Below, piece by piece: positions 1 through 7,767 of a stretch of DNA of 64,000 bases (the stretch's first letter is position 1; every line of letters begins with the position of its first letter). This DNA is from JAJTHC01 sp044348005 (GTDB lineage: Bacteria > Cyanobacteriota > Vampirovibrionia > Vampirovibrionales > JAJTHC01): NCBI GenBank assembly GCA_044348005.1, contig JBIKTR010000005.1:77910-141909 (forward strand), given 5' to 3'. Under the pieces are notes generated by a model. The model searched no databases, was not told the DNA's origin, and was given only the letters and a program-made list of their open reading frames with translations. The translations under genes were made by a program, and so were the position numbers.

Positions 1-132
1 CCACTCCGACAGGTATAGCCCTAGTGTAGAAGAAAAATAGTAGAGGGTCAACTGGTTTTCAAGTGTGAATCGAAAAAATAGTGTGTTTTATGCACTATGC
101 AAGGGAAAAATCCTTTGCTATGCTTTAAGTAT

Positions 133-154
133 CACCACACACCACACACACACA
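133..154. repeat. CA-rich simple sequence upstream of the first gene
   Basis: An imperfect CA/CCA run lies about 65 bases before the first start codon. It resembles the AC runs that accompany poly-C tracts elsewhere in the window (5011-5020). Nothing else recognisable is seen in positions 1-200, and no convincing promoter could be assigned. Confidence 0.4.
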
Positions 155-218
155 GACCTGACACCACCCACAATCACCCGAGCCTTCGACCCCAACCTCT
201 ATAAAGGAGTCTCCTCTT

Positions 219-992
219 ATGATGTTTCCTCCCACGGCAACGTCTGCCCTTAGCGTGCAAGAACAATCACCCCCACCCACTTTGATTTTCTTGCACGGCA
301 TCGGCAATCAAGACCCCACCTGGATCAACGAAGCCTTCGACGCCCTGCCTCAACCCCTTCTCCCCCGATGCGTCCCCTTCTTTTGGGCCGATTTATTTGA
401 TGAAAGCCCTGCAGGCAAAGTCGCAGGCCGCCTCATTAAAACGATCAATACCTTTACGCCCGTTTTTGCTCCCCTTGTTTTTCCAAATCAAGGCGTGAAC
501 TTACAAAGTGTCCTCAATGCGGGGATTCAGTACATCGCGGTGCCTTTTTTGAATCGATGGATAGACAAATGCACCGATGTATTAAGCTACAATAGCGTTC
601 GGCACAATGGTTTTAAACGTCTTGAAACACTGATTCTTCAACAACCCAACGAAGTCATTCTTATTGCACATTCCATGGGAAGTGTGTTGGCGTTTGAATT
701 TTTACAACAACCCACCCCAGCCACTGAAAAAGTGCTTCGCCTCATTACGCTCGGTTCGCCTTTAGACAGACAACCCATCAAACGCCAAGTCCTCCTTCGC
801 ACAGGCGGTAAAACCACTGTTGCCTGCCCATGGTTAAACCTATGGGGAAGCCTTGACTTGGTGTGTTGCTGGCAGCCTTGGAAGTCAGGCGAGCTGAACA
901 GCTTTTACCCCAACGAACAAATCAAAGTGGCTTGGCAAGGGCATCACTTGGCCTCATACATCGGCCATATTCCCGCCCACTATTTAATGTAA
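219..992 (+). CDS. alpha/beta-hydrolase fold protein (esterase/lipase-like)
   Basis: A 257-residue predicted serine hydrolase. The LHGIG segment (residues 25-29) is the usual HG pair of the oxyanion side. The nucleophile elbow AHSMGS puts the catalytic serine at 152. Asp213 (WGSLDLV) and a histidine in GHHLASYIGH (242, 243 or 250) are the likely rest of the triad. No signal peptide or membrane helix is seen, so it is probably cytoplasmic. AAGGAG at 204-209 sits nine bases before the first of two adjacent ATGs, supporting this start. A strong hairpin follows at 1060, so it is probably monocistronic. The substrate cannot be told; it may act on a lipid or ester. Confidence 0.8.
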   Translation: MMFPPTATSALSVQEQSPPPTLIFLHGIGNQDPTWINEAFDALPQPLLPRCVPFFWADLFDESPAGKVAGRLIKTINTFTPVFAPLVFPNQGVNLQSVLNAGIQYIAVPFLNRWIDKCTDVLSYNSVRHNGFKRLETLILQQPNEVILIAHSMGSVLAFEFLQQPTPATEKVLRLITLGSPLDRQPIKRQVLLRTGGKTTVACPWLNLWGSLDLVCCWQPWKSGELNSFYPNEQIKVAWQGHHLASYIGHIPAHYLM

Positions 993-1059
993 AAGATGTA
1001 AAGAAGATGTAAAGATCTTATACAAGTTTACAACTGAATAAACCAACCATGACCCCTAA

Positions 1060-1095
1060 GGCTTGAAGTGACGTCAACTTCAAGCCCTTATTTTA
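1060..1095 (+). terminator. Rho-independent terminator
   Basis: A ten-base perfect stem (GGCTTGAAGT with ACTTCAAGCC) closes a seven-base loop containing GACGTC and is followed by TTATTTT. It lies 68 bases after the hydrolase stop codon. Confidence 0.75.
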
Positions 1096-1269
1096 TAGGG
1101 ATTTCAATCCAATACCCCACACAACCCCACAAAACAAACTGCTTACGTGCAAAGAAGCCTCGAAAAATGGCGTAAGCAGGGCTGGTCAATACGTTGGAGC
1201 TTCTGTATAGTACAAGAATACTTTATTGCTTATTTAAAAGCATTACTTAAACAGAAATGGATTCTTCCT

Positions 1270-1638
1270 ATGGCCGTTGTGGCATCTAACCCCATTGAAT
1301 TACCTACCCCTCAACTTCTTGCCTTTCCGCAGCAAGAACGTACGGATCGAATTAAAGGGCTGTTTGTGTTAGCCAATCAACCAACCGCAAACTTGCCTGA
1401 CTTAGAAAATGCCTTACTCGCCATGGGGCATGCCCCTATTGCGGGCTTTTTGATTGATGTTTTACAATCGCCAAGCAGTTCACAAGCCGATGTTCAACTC
1501 GCGAGTATGACGTTGATTCGCATGGGCAATGCCGTTCGTGAAGACGTCCTGCGTTTTGCCATGCATCCGCAAAACGAACGCGCCGTTTGGATCGCCGAGT
1601 TTATGGTGCATCAGTTAGGCTTGAAAAAAGTCGGCTAA
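1270..1638 (+). CDS. small helical (HEAT-like) hypothetical protein
   Basis: A 122-residue protein if the ATG at 1270 is used. An in-frame GTG at 1147 would add 41 basic, tryptophan-rich residues (ending in ALLKQKWILP) that look non-coding, and neither start has a clear ribosome binding site. Residues 45-120 form paired amphipathic helices (for example ALLAMGHAPIAGFLIDVLQS and LASMTLIRMGNAVREDVLRF) resembling two HEAT-type repeats, which usually bind proteins. No catalytic motif is visible. Convergent with the TPR gene at 1675. Function unknown. Confidence 0.6.
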   Translation: MAVVASNPIELPTPQLLAFPQQERTDRIKGLFVLANQPTANLPDLENALLAMGHAPIAGFLIDVLQSPSSSQADVQLASMTLIRMGNAVREDVLRFAMHPQNERAVWIAEFMVHQLGLKKVG

Positions 1639-1654
1639 AGTTTACCAGACCCAT
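1635..1654 (-). repeat. 20-bp sequence shared with the right end of the window
   Basis: On the minus strand this reads ATGGGTCTGGTAAACTTTAG. The identical 20 bases occur on the plus strand at 63873-63892, exactly where the AAA gene is cut short. It overlaps the stop codon region of the preceding gene. It may be an insertion-sequence end or relic. Confidence 0.5.
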
Positions 1655-1674
1655 GGTATCAGATGTGCTTCAAT

Positions 1675-3333
1675 TTAAAAATCAAGTTCACGCATGAGTG
1701 ACTCTATTTCAGCGGGAGCCAGTTCCTGAGTTTGATCATTTAAATACAACGCTTCTTGAAATAAGGGTTTGGCTAAATGCACTTGGTCCAGTTTTACAAA
1801 CGTTCGCCCCAAATTAAAGCGAGCCATTGCATAAGTGGCATCTAAACGTTGGGCTTCTTCAAAATACTTACGTGCTTCCTTAAAGTCTTGCCAAACATCC
1901 AAGTAAAGCACCCCTAAGTTATTTAAGGCAATAGGGTTTTGTTTGTTCAGAACAATGGCGGTTTTGTAGGATTTTTCCGCTTCTTGGTGGCGCCCTGCTT
2001 GCCAGTAAAGGTAGCCTAAAAATCCGTAGACTTCCGCATTTTCAGGTTGAAAACGTAGTATTTTTTGATACACGTCTACCGCTTCATCATAGCGTTCGGC
2101 TTTGCAATGGGCTTCTGCCAAACTAAATAAGTCGTTGATGTTCGCAGGTTCGAGTTCTTGAGCCAATTGCAAGCAGGCAAAGGCATGATCGGTATCCCCT
2201 TTGTGCGTTTCATAAATGCGCGCGAGTTGACGAGACACCTGCGCCGTCCACAAGGGGTCAATCCCAAAGGTGATGGCGGTTTTATAGGCTTCAATACATC
2301 CGTCGATGTCATCCATTGATTTTAAGACTTCACCCATGTGATAGTAACTCTTTGCATGATGAGGCATCGTGTTTAAGGCGACTCTTAAATGATACAACGC
2401 CTTGGTGAAGGCCCCATGATTTTGAAGGATTTTAGCCAATTCAAAGTGTAACTCTCCTTCATTGGGGTGTTGTGCAATGCGTGCTTCCATGACACGAATG
2501 GCTTCGTCAATTTGGTTGGTATCTAGCAAAGCGTTTATTTCATCTTGGTCGCTTGAAAGGGACTGTTTAGGAAACGAATAAGTTTCAAACGCATCAGTCA
2601 ACACTTCAAAAAAGGGAGTATGTTCCTTGTGTTCAAATTCAGAAGCCAATCTCTCGTCAAAGTCCTTTGTATACGTCTTTTCGTGAACCTTTGTGTAAGG
2701 CACGTTCACCGTTTTTTTGAAAGAAGTGGTGTGAATACGTTGAGAAGTCCCCAAGCGGTTATACCCCAGTAGGTTTAGTAGGGGTTGAATGCTTTCGGCG
2801 AGTAAGAGCAAAAAACCGTGCTGTAAGACGCGAAGGCTTAAAATATTTTCTTGTAAAGCCCATGTCGTCAGGAGCTGACGTGTGTGACTATTAAACACAG
2901 GCGCCAACGCTAACGCGTGCTGAGCAGATATGTGAGCAGGATCCTTTAAGCCACATTCCCACTGAAAAAAGGCCAGAAAATGCCACGCTTCAGCACATTG
3001 TGGATCTTCTTCCACCAATCGCTGTAAGGTGCCTAAGCCTTCCATCAACACCATGGTTCCCGTTAGCCATTTGGCCCACGTATAACGGGCTTGGTGTAAG
3101 GTGCTTTCTAATAGACGTTGGCCTTGATTGTTGTAAAATCCCAGTAACGCATCTAAGTCTTGCACAGACGCTTGTTTAAGTAGTCTGCCCCAAGCTTGAT
3201 TCGCCTGTGCTTCAGAAAGTATTGTAAATACAGGTGAAAACCCCTGAACATTAGGTGAAGTCGACACCCGAGAGGCGGAAGACGATTTCAAAGCATGGCG
3301 TTGGGCATGAAAAGAATGCTGAGGAAGATTCAT
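1675..3333 (-). CDS. TPR-repeat protein
   Basis: A 552-residue soluble protein. The C-terminal half (about residues 265-550) is an array of seven or so tetratricopeptide repeats with typical W/LG-Y-A-P spacing (for example AEVYGFLGYLYWQAGRHQEA and AIALNNLGVLYL-like units). The N-terminal 265 residues are helical with weaker repeat character. TPRs are scaffolds for protein-protein contacts, and the partner is unknown. No signal peptide is seen. The ATG at 3333 is preceded by AAAGGAAA on the minus strand at good spacing. It stands alone between convergent and divergent neighbours. Confidence 0.85.
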   Translation of the reverse strand: MNLPQHSFHAQRHALKSSSASRVSTSPNVQGFSPVFTILSEAQANQAWGRLLKQASVQDLDALLGFYNNQGQRLLESTLHQARYTWAKWLTGTMVLMEGLGTLQRLVEEDPQCAEAWHFLAFFQWECGLKDPAHISAQHALALAPVFNSHTRQLLTTWALQENILSLRVLQHGFLLLLAESIQPLLNLLGYNRLGTSQRIHTTSFKKTVNVPYTKVHEKTYTKDFDERLASEFEHKEHTPFFEVLTDAFETYSFPKQSLSSDQDEINALLDTNQIDEAIRVMEARIAQHPNEGELHFELAKILQNHGAFTKALYHLRVALNTMPHHAKSYYHMGEVLKSMDDIDGCIEAYKTAITFGIDPLWTAQVSRQLARIYETHKGDTDHAFACLQLAQELEPANINDLFSLAEAHCKAERYDEAVDVYQKILRFQPENAEVYGFLGYLYWQAGRHQEAEKSYKTAIVLNKQNPIALNNLGVLYLDVWQDFKEARKYFEEAQRLDATYAMARFNLGRTFVKLDQVHLAKPLFQEALYLNDQTQELAPAEIESLMRELDF

Positions 3334-3756
3334 GTGAAGGATTTCCTTTAAGTCTTGCCAGCCATGGGCGAGGCAAAGAAGCAGGTAATATAAAGATATT
3401 GCCTACAAAGTGAATCCATCCACTAGTGTGAGGTGTTGAAGGTAAACGCAAGTTTTCCGTCACTTGCGGTGAAGTATGCACTCGTTATCGCGTATCCACG
3501 TTTTCTAGGTGATACAAAGCGCGTTGGTGAGTGTATGGACTTCACAAAGGAGGTTTCGGAAGGAACCCCCTCACACTAAAGTAGCGTCCTTAATCTGGAG
3601 GAGTCCTTAAACGATGAGCCAATGAGAGGTGAAGGGTTTGTTTGAGTGTTTGCTTTTCCAAAACGCCTTCTTCACGCCAAAGGCCTGTTTCATCTTTTGA
3701 ACACTCTAGATCGGTTGATTCAAATGTTACAAAACTTCATAACCAATCAAAATCGC
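3334..3756. other. intergenic region, about 420 bases, no gene seen
   Basis: Open frames here (such as one at 3251-3481) overlap the TPR gene antisense and have no ribosome site or family resemblance. The only structure noticed is a ten-base inverted match, CTAGTGTGAG near 3422 and CTCACACTA near 3570, which would enclose about 140 bases. Confidence 0.4.
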
Positions 3757-3784
3757 TAGACACCCCTTTGTGAGGTGCTATACT
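3757..3784 (+). promoter_or_regulatory. sigma70-type promoter
   Basis: TAGACA (3757-3762) and TATACT (3779-3784) are separated by 16 bases. It lies 34 bases upstream of the chosen start of the next gene and argues against the in-frame GTG at 3770, which would fall inside the promoter. Confidence 0.6.
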
Positions 3785-3817
3785 ATTTGTATCAAAATAA
3801 CCATGAGGCTACCTTCC

Positions 3818-4429
3818 ATGTTACCTAGACTTTCTTCAGGCTTTTCACCCATGACCCAACGCCAAGGCCTTGTGCTGATGAAAAACATTCCAGAAGAAGA
3901 TTTGAGCACGGTTTTAGACGCCACCAAGAAATCCATACTCACTTCTGAATCAGAACCTTACCAACCTGAAGCAAACGATTTAAGAAATAAAAGTTCCACG
4001 CAACGCTACTTGCATAAAAAACATGTGATTTACCAACTGGTGCAGGCGTCTAAAACCAGCGACACCTATACCATGGCGCTTCTTTCGGTGCCCACGCACG
4101 TCAACGAAGAAAAAACTCACGACATTGAAGTCAACGCGCGCAAGAAGGAAAATGTTTTACTCAGTAATTTAAAAGCCCAACTTGAAGCTAAGCACCTGTT
4201 GCAACATTACATTTCAAGTGACGGTACATTGAACAATCTGTATTACAAGAATTCTTCTCCCGTTGATTTTAAGACGGGATCGGAATACATGCAGAATGAG
4301 AAGCATCAGCGCTTGGTGGATGTATTGGAAGATCCGAGTTATGATTTGTCGCTTATTTCCAAGCAGGAAGATCGCCTCTTTTTCCCCATTGGGCATGAGC
4401 CTGCCGATTTATTGAATCACCTTAATTAA
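3818..4429 (+). CDS. hypothetical protein with N-terminal TQRxG motif
   Basis: 203 residues from the ATG at 3818, chosen because GAGG at 3805-3808 is correctly spaced and the promoter ends at 3784. I do not recognise the family. The N-terminus is Ser/Pro-rich and carries SPMTQRQGL at residues 10-18, similar to motifs in three other small proteins of this window. The remainder is charged and mainly helical (about residues 110-140 rich in K/E/L/N). It has no membrane helix, no signal peptide and no cysteine cluster. It could be a secreted or structural accessory protein, but nothing proves that. Confidence 0.65.
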   Translation: MLPRLSSGFSPMTQRQGLVLMKNIPEEDLSTVLDATKKSILTSESEPYQPEANDLRNKSSTQRYLHKKHVIYQLVQASKTSDTYTMALLSVPTHVNEEKTHDIEVNARKKENVLLSNLKAQLEAKHLLQHYISSDGTLNNLYYKNSSPVDFKTGSEYMQNEKHQRLVDVLEDPSYDLSLISKQEDRLFFPIGHEPADLLNHLN

Positions 4430-4523
4430 GCTTGTTTTGTGTGTTGTATGAATTAGGAAACTCTTGTATGAAGTTGGCCCCAGTAATGACTTTAGTCCAC
4501 CCGCCTCGACCTACTGTGGGTGG

Positions 4524-4547
4524 CTCCCTCCCTCCCTCCCTCCCTCC
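4524..4547 (+). repeat. tetranucleotide tandem repeat (CTCC)6
   Basis: Six perfect CTCC copies lie 26 bases before the ATG of the next small gene. Tetranucleotide arrays change length by slipped-strand mispairing. Here it would alter leader length or the frame from an upstream GTG at 4520. Confidence 0.8.
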
Positions 4548-4573
4548 AAAGAGAAGGTGGCGTTCTTTTGTCA

Positions 4574-4798
4574 ATGAATAATTTTGCAGAGTTTTTTCGC
4601 GAGATAGAAAAATTTAATCAACATTTAACAAGAGAAAATCTAAAGCCAGCTCAAATAGGAATTGATCGTAACAAAAGAACCATTACTTTTCCGCCTGATT
4701 GGTCAGAGTCGATTCAAGGTATTATTAAATCATTAGGATATAGATGGTGTTTTGTTGACCAAAAAGGCATTATACTTTTTTCAGATTCAACACGATAA
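4574..4798 (+). CDS. small hypothetical protein
   Basis: 74 residues from the ATG at 4574. An in-frame GTG at 4520 would read through the CTCC array. A purine-rich GAGAAGGTGG lies somewhat far upstream. The sequence is basic and amphipathic (FAEFFREIEKF at 4-14) and ends in a compact beta-like segment (YRWCFVDQKGIILFSDS). It is AT-richer than its neighbours, which may indicate acquisition. No family recognised. It shares a short region with the next phase-variation candidate at 4951. Confidence 0.5.
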   Translation: MNNFAEFFREIEKFNQHLTRENLKPAQIGIDRNKRTITFPPDWSESIQGIIKSLGYRWCFVDQKGIILFSDSTR

Positions 4799-4833
4799 GT
4801 CTTACGCTGACTTTCCCCACAGCGGGCACAAAC

Positions 4834-4862
4834 TTGACAAGATTGTTTATTTAAGGTAGAAT
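4834..4862 (+). promoter_or_regulatory. near-consensus sigma70 promoter
   Basis: TTGACA (4834-4839), a 17-base spacer and TAGAAT (4857-4862). This is among the best promoters in the window and precedes the poly-C gene at 4951 with an untranslated leader of roughly 80 bases. Confidence 0.8.
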
Positions 4863-4950
4863 TGTTACACGTTTTGTGAATACTTGATTAGTGTCGATAC
4901 CGTTGACCTTTCTACTGTTGATGATAATACCCCCCATAAGGAGCCTGTTT

Positions 4951-5304
4951 ATGCGAGTTGCCCCTACTTTTGTCTTGCCGTCTTTTGCGATGCGCCCTAG
5001 CCCCCCCCCCCCCACACACACAGCATCCGTGTCGTCTAACACTCAACGCGTAGGACAAGGGTTGTATTTACCTCAAGGTGATACAGCTTTACTGCAAAGA
5101 ATGTATTATGCCTTATGTGGTCAATTGGGTTCTGGTATAAGCTCCCCTTCAGGTGGCTATTGGAGAATAACGCGAGATCAAAAGGTTTTAATCGTAATTA
5201 AAAATTGGTTAATGAGCCAAAACATACCTTTCAATCACCAATCTGAAGTTGCTGCTGTAATGGTTCCATATGCCAATAAGCGCAATAGACACTGGACCGT
5301 TTGA
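4951..5304 (+). CDS. hypothetical protein with poly-C tract near its start
   Basis: 117 residues from the ATG at 4951, selected by TAAGGAG at 4937-4943. A GTG at 4891 lies too close to the promoter. After a short hydrophobic start (MRVAPTFVLPSFAM) the frame crosses thirteen consecutive C bases (5001-5013) coding Pro-Pro-Pro-Pro, then an AC run. A one-base slip would truncate or restore the protein. SSNTQRVGQG at residues 28-37 matches the N-terminal motif of the genes at 3818, 35189 and 35913. The C-terminal part (GYWRITRDQKVLIVIKNWLM) looks folded. No family recognised. Confidence 0.65.
   Translation: MRVAPTFVLPSFAMRPSPPPPTHTASVSSNTQRVGQGLYLPQGDTALLQRMYYALCGQLGSGISSPSGGYWRITRDQKVLIVIKNWLMSQNIPFNHQSEVAAVMVPYANKRNRHWTV
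5001..5013 (+). repeat. C13 homopolymer inside a coding region
   Basis: Thirteen C bases are followed directly by ACACACACAC (to 5022). Mononucleotide tracts of this length are hypermutable in bacteria. Its position in codons 17-21 of a gene with a strong promoter is the classical arrangement for ON/OFF phase variation. Confidence 0.85.
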
Positions 5305-5363
5305 GTAGGCTGTCTAAACACAGTTATTTGTGCTAGGCTAGGGGTACCTACACGGAGATCTCC

Positions 5364-6095
5364 ATGACTGCCCGTCCCTTCCCCCGATGCGTCGCGTGCT
5401 TTGCCAGTTCAGTGGACGGCAAAATCAGCGCCCCCCCCCAGCCTAGCGATCCCAACGCTTGGGTCAAGCTCGGCACCCCCCGCGATCTTCAGCGCCTTTT
5501 TCACCTGCGTGATTCTGCCGATGTACTCTGCTTTGGGGCGTCTACCTTTCGGGCGTGGCCTAGTGTGCGTCGTGGGTTGCGGCATCAGGCAAACACGTCC
5601 TTAGCACCGCCAGTGCCTGTCTTGTTCACTCATTCGTGGGCGGTGGATTGGCAGGCCCCCTGCTTTAGCGAATGGCACACCTACCGCGATTCATGGCCGC
5701 CTTTTTTTGTGGCTTCCACGCAAGCACCCCCAGCATCACTTCCTGCAAAACTTCGGGACTTTCTTCAGCCCATTCACTTGGACGCGTCCCACTCGCCCGC
5801 ACAACAGCTTCACGCCGTTAAAACCACCGTCAATCCCAGCCTTATAAACCCCCACACCGCCACCTGGATGCTCGAAGGCGGGGGGCAGCTGTTTGACTTT
5901 TTTCTACACGCCCACGCGGTGGATGAATTACATTTAACCCTCACTCCCCAGTTGATTGGAGGCACAAACACGCCTGCTTTGGTAGGGGGTACTGGCTTTT
6001 CGCCAGAATCGTGGGCCACCGTTTCTTGGCGAATGGTGGAACATCACCCGCCAGAACTATTTTTGGTGGGTGAATTGCAATACCCAGCCAGCTAA
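5364..6095 (+). CDS. RibD C-terminal-type (pyrimidine) reductase
   Basis: A 243-residue protein of the RibD_C/dihydrofolate-reductase-like fold. In riboflavin synthesis this domain reduces the ribosyl side chain of the deaminated pyrimidine with NADPH. Visible family marks are the first strand with SVDGKI (residues 16-21), LRDSADVLCFGASTF (48-62), and the GGG-L nucleotide site MLEGGGQLFDFF followed by DELHLTLTPQLIGG. No N-terminal deaminase domain is present, so it is a stand-alone reductase. The start has GGAG at 5354-5357. A C9 run lies at 5431-5439. ribF at 23132 is the next flavin step present here. It could also act on another pteridine-like substrate. Confidence 0.75.
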   Translation: MTARPFPRCVACFASSVDGKISAPPQPSDPNAWVKLGTPRDLQRLFHLRDSADVLCFGASTFRAWPSVRRGLRHQANTSLAPPVPVLFTHSWAVDWQAPCFSEWHTYRDSWPPFFVASTQAPPASLPAKLRDFLQPIHLDASHSPAQQLHAVKTTVNPSLINPHTATWMLEGGGQLFDFFLHAHAVDELHLTLTPQLIGGTNTPALVGGTGFSPESWATVSWRMVEHHPPELFLVGELQYPAS

Positions 6096-6120
6096 GGCAT
6101 CTCGCTTCGTCGTTGTGTTC

Positions 6121-6148
6121 TTGTGTTCTTTCACTTTTTTGCTATAAT
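6121..6148 (+). promoter_or_regulatory. sigma70-type promoter
   Basis: TTGTGT (6121-6126), 16 bases, TATAAT (6143-6148), with AAAGGA at 6168-6173 before the ATG at 6184. It probably drives the secreted protein and trmD together. Confidence 0.7.
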
Positions 6149-6183
6149 AGCAGGCGTACGCGAATAAAAAGGACTCGCCTTCT

Positions 6184-6969
6184 ATGTTGTTTCATCGTTT
6201 GTTTTTAGTACTTGCCTTGATGTACACAGCCAGTGTGTGGTTTGCCCCTGCGCTTGTGCAGGCGGAAGAATACGGCCCGTTTTTACCCCCTTCTGTGGTG
6301 AAGGAAAAGCAAGTGGCTAAGCAAAAAGCCACCCCCACTGAACCGAGCAAGGGCAAGGCGTCTAGCACGGGTGAAAAAGTCATCAACAACTTAAGCACCT
6401 TGTTTAAGCCCACCCCTGTTACACCAGAACCCAAAACGCTGAATGCGCCCGTTGAACGCGCCCCCTTTATTTCCACCACGGCCCCTAATTTGCCCGAAGT
6501 CCCGCCCTTGGTGGAAGAAGACCTACTGCCCAAGTTGCCGGCCCACACCCGTGTGGACAATCCCACCAATAAAATGGGCTTGGCCTTTGCCGCAGAAGAA
6601 TTAAATAAGGTGATGGATCTTCAAAAAAAAGGCCAAACCGTGCAGGCCGTCGTTCTTTCTAAAGACTTAGACGCCTGGTTGATTGACGCCACTGAAACGC
6701 ATATTGAACTGTACCAAGTGCTCACCCGTGTGCCTTCGGCTCGTGTGCAAGCGGCGTTTGAAAAAAAGCTTGGGCTTGAATTTGCCAAATTACGAGACCG
6801 CAACCTGCTGGCCCTTGGGCAGTTGTATCGGGATTTGGGGCAAGACAGAAAAGCAGTGCGCCCGTTGGTGCAGTTGATTCAGTCGCAAAGTCGCACAGAA
6901 CTGGGGTTGCAGGCCTACAAAATGTTGCAAGACATGGGCTTTACCGAAGCGCTTTCGCTCACCAACTAG
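6184..6969 (+). CDS. secreted/periplasmic helical repeat protein
   Basis: 261 residues. The N-terminus is a clear signal peptide: a short basic start, a hydrophobic core about residues 5-25 and an ALVQAEE cleavage region near 26-28. Residues 30-130 are Pro/Thr/Lys-rich and likely unstructured. Residues 130-255 are helical (LAFAAEELNKVMDLQKKGQT, LLALGQLYRDLGQDRKAVRP) and resemble divergent TPR units. It has no catalytic motif. It lies 14 bases upstream of trmD and is probably co-transcribed, although a functional link to tRNA methylation is unlikely. An export-associated scaffold is one possibility. Confidence 0.7.
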   Translation: MLFHRLFLVLALMYTASVWFAPALVQAEEYGPFLPPSVVKEKQVAKQKATPTEPSKGKASSTGEKVINNLSTLFKPTPVTPEPKTLNAPVERAPFISTTAPNLPEVPPLVEEDLLPKLPAHTRVDNPTNKMGLAFAAEELNKVMDLQKKGQTVQAVVLSKDLDAWLIDATETHIELYQVLTRVPSARVQAAFEKKLGLEFAKLRDRNLLALGQLYRDLGQDRKAVRPLVQLIQSQSRTELGLQAYKMLQDMGFTEALSLTN

Positions 6970-6983
6970 GATTTCCCCCACCC

Positions 6984-7694
6984 ATGACGCCACAGCCCCC
7001 TCGTGAAACCCTTCATTTTTATTTTTTGACGCTGTTTCCCGACATGATTCAGGCTTACTTGGACAGTAGCCTGATGAAGCGCGCCATTGAAAAAGGCCTC
7101 TTTCAAGTGACGGTGCTGAACATTCGAAGCTTCACCACCAGCGCCCACCACAAAGTGGACGACACCCCCTACGGCGGGGGGGCAGGCATGGTGCTGATGT
7201 GCCAACCCGTGTTGGATGCCTTTCGTTCCATTGAAGGCCAGTTGCGACCCAATCGAAGTAAACTGCTGATGACCAGCCCTGCGGGGGCGGTGTTTAAGCA
7301 CGCCACGGCCAAGCATTGGGCTGAATCCGCCTTGGATTTTGTGTTTTTTTGCGGGCATTATGAAGGCTTTGACGCGCGTTTATTGGAATTGATTCCGGGG
7401 ATTGAAGAAGTGAGCGTGGGCGATTTTGTGTTGACTGGGGGTGAACTGCCTGCTTTGGCGATGCTGGATGCCGTGGCGCGTTTTATTCCCCATGTGGTGA
7501 AAGAAGCGTCTAGCGTGGAAAATGATTCATTTTACAAGGGGTTGTTGGATTTTCCGCATTATACAAAACCTGCGGTGTATGAAGGGGTGGCGGTGCCTGC
7601 GGTGTTGTTAAGTGGCAACCATGCCGCCATTGACGCGTGGCGCCAGAACGAAGCCCTAAAAAAAACCCAGGGCGTGCGCCCCGATTTGTTGTAA
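6984..7694 (+). CDS. trmD: tRNA (guanine-N1-)-methyltransferase TrmD
   Basis: A 236-residue SPOUT-class enzyme that uses S-adenosylmethionine to make m1G37 in tRNAs reading CNN codons, preventing +1 frameshifting. Family signatures run in order: FYFLTLFPDMIQAYL at the start, PYGGGAGMVL (about 59-68), MTSPAGAVF (about 92-100), CGHYEGFDARLLE (about 117-129) and the knot region VGDFVLTGGE (about 138-147). Length matches the family. It is translated 14 bases behind the secreted protein and followed by a strong terminator. The other members of the usual rpsP-rimM-trmD-rplS cluster are absent here. Confidence 0.97.
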   Translation: MTPQPPRETLHFYFLTLFPDMIQAYLDSSLMKRAIEKGLFQVTVLNIRSFTTSAHHKVDDTPYGGGAGMVLMCQPVLDAFRSIEGQLRPNRSKLLMTSPAGAVFKHATAKHWAESALDFVFFCGHYEGFDARLLELIPGIEEVSVGDFVLTGGELPALAMLDAVARFIPHVVKEASSVENDSFYKGLLDFPHYTKPAVYEGVAVPAVLLSGNHAAIDAWRQNEALKKTQGVRPDLL

Positions 7695-7709
7695 ACCCGT
7701 GCAATAAGC

Positions 7710-7742
7710 AAAGGGCGTTTGAAGATTCAAACGCCCTTTTGC
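7710..7742 (+). terminator. Rho-independent terminator after trmD
   Basis: A long perfect stem, AAAGGGCGTTTGAA with TTCAAACGCCCTTT, closes on a two-base loop and is followed by T-rich sequence. It separates trmD from the convergent gene at 7768. Confidence 0.9.
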
Positions 7743-7767
7743 TGTATTGTTTTTTGTTTTAAAAGTG

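Noticed and set aside
65..307. Small frames on both strands at the left end
   Set aside because: They overlap the CA-rich run and the hydrolase start and have no supporting signals.
3251..3481. 76-codon minus-strand frame upstream of the TPR gene
   Set aside because: Overlaps the TPR start in another frame without a ribosome site.
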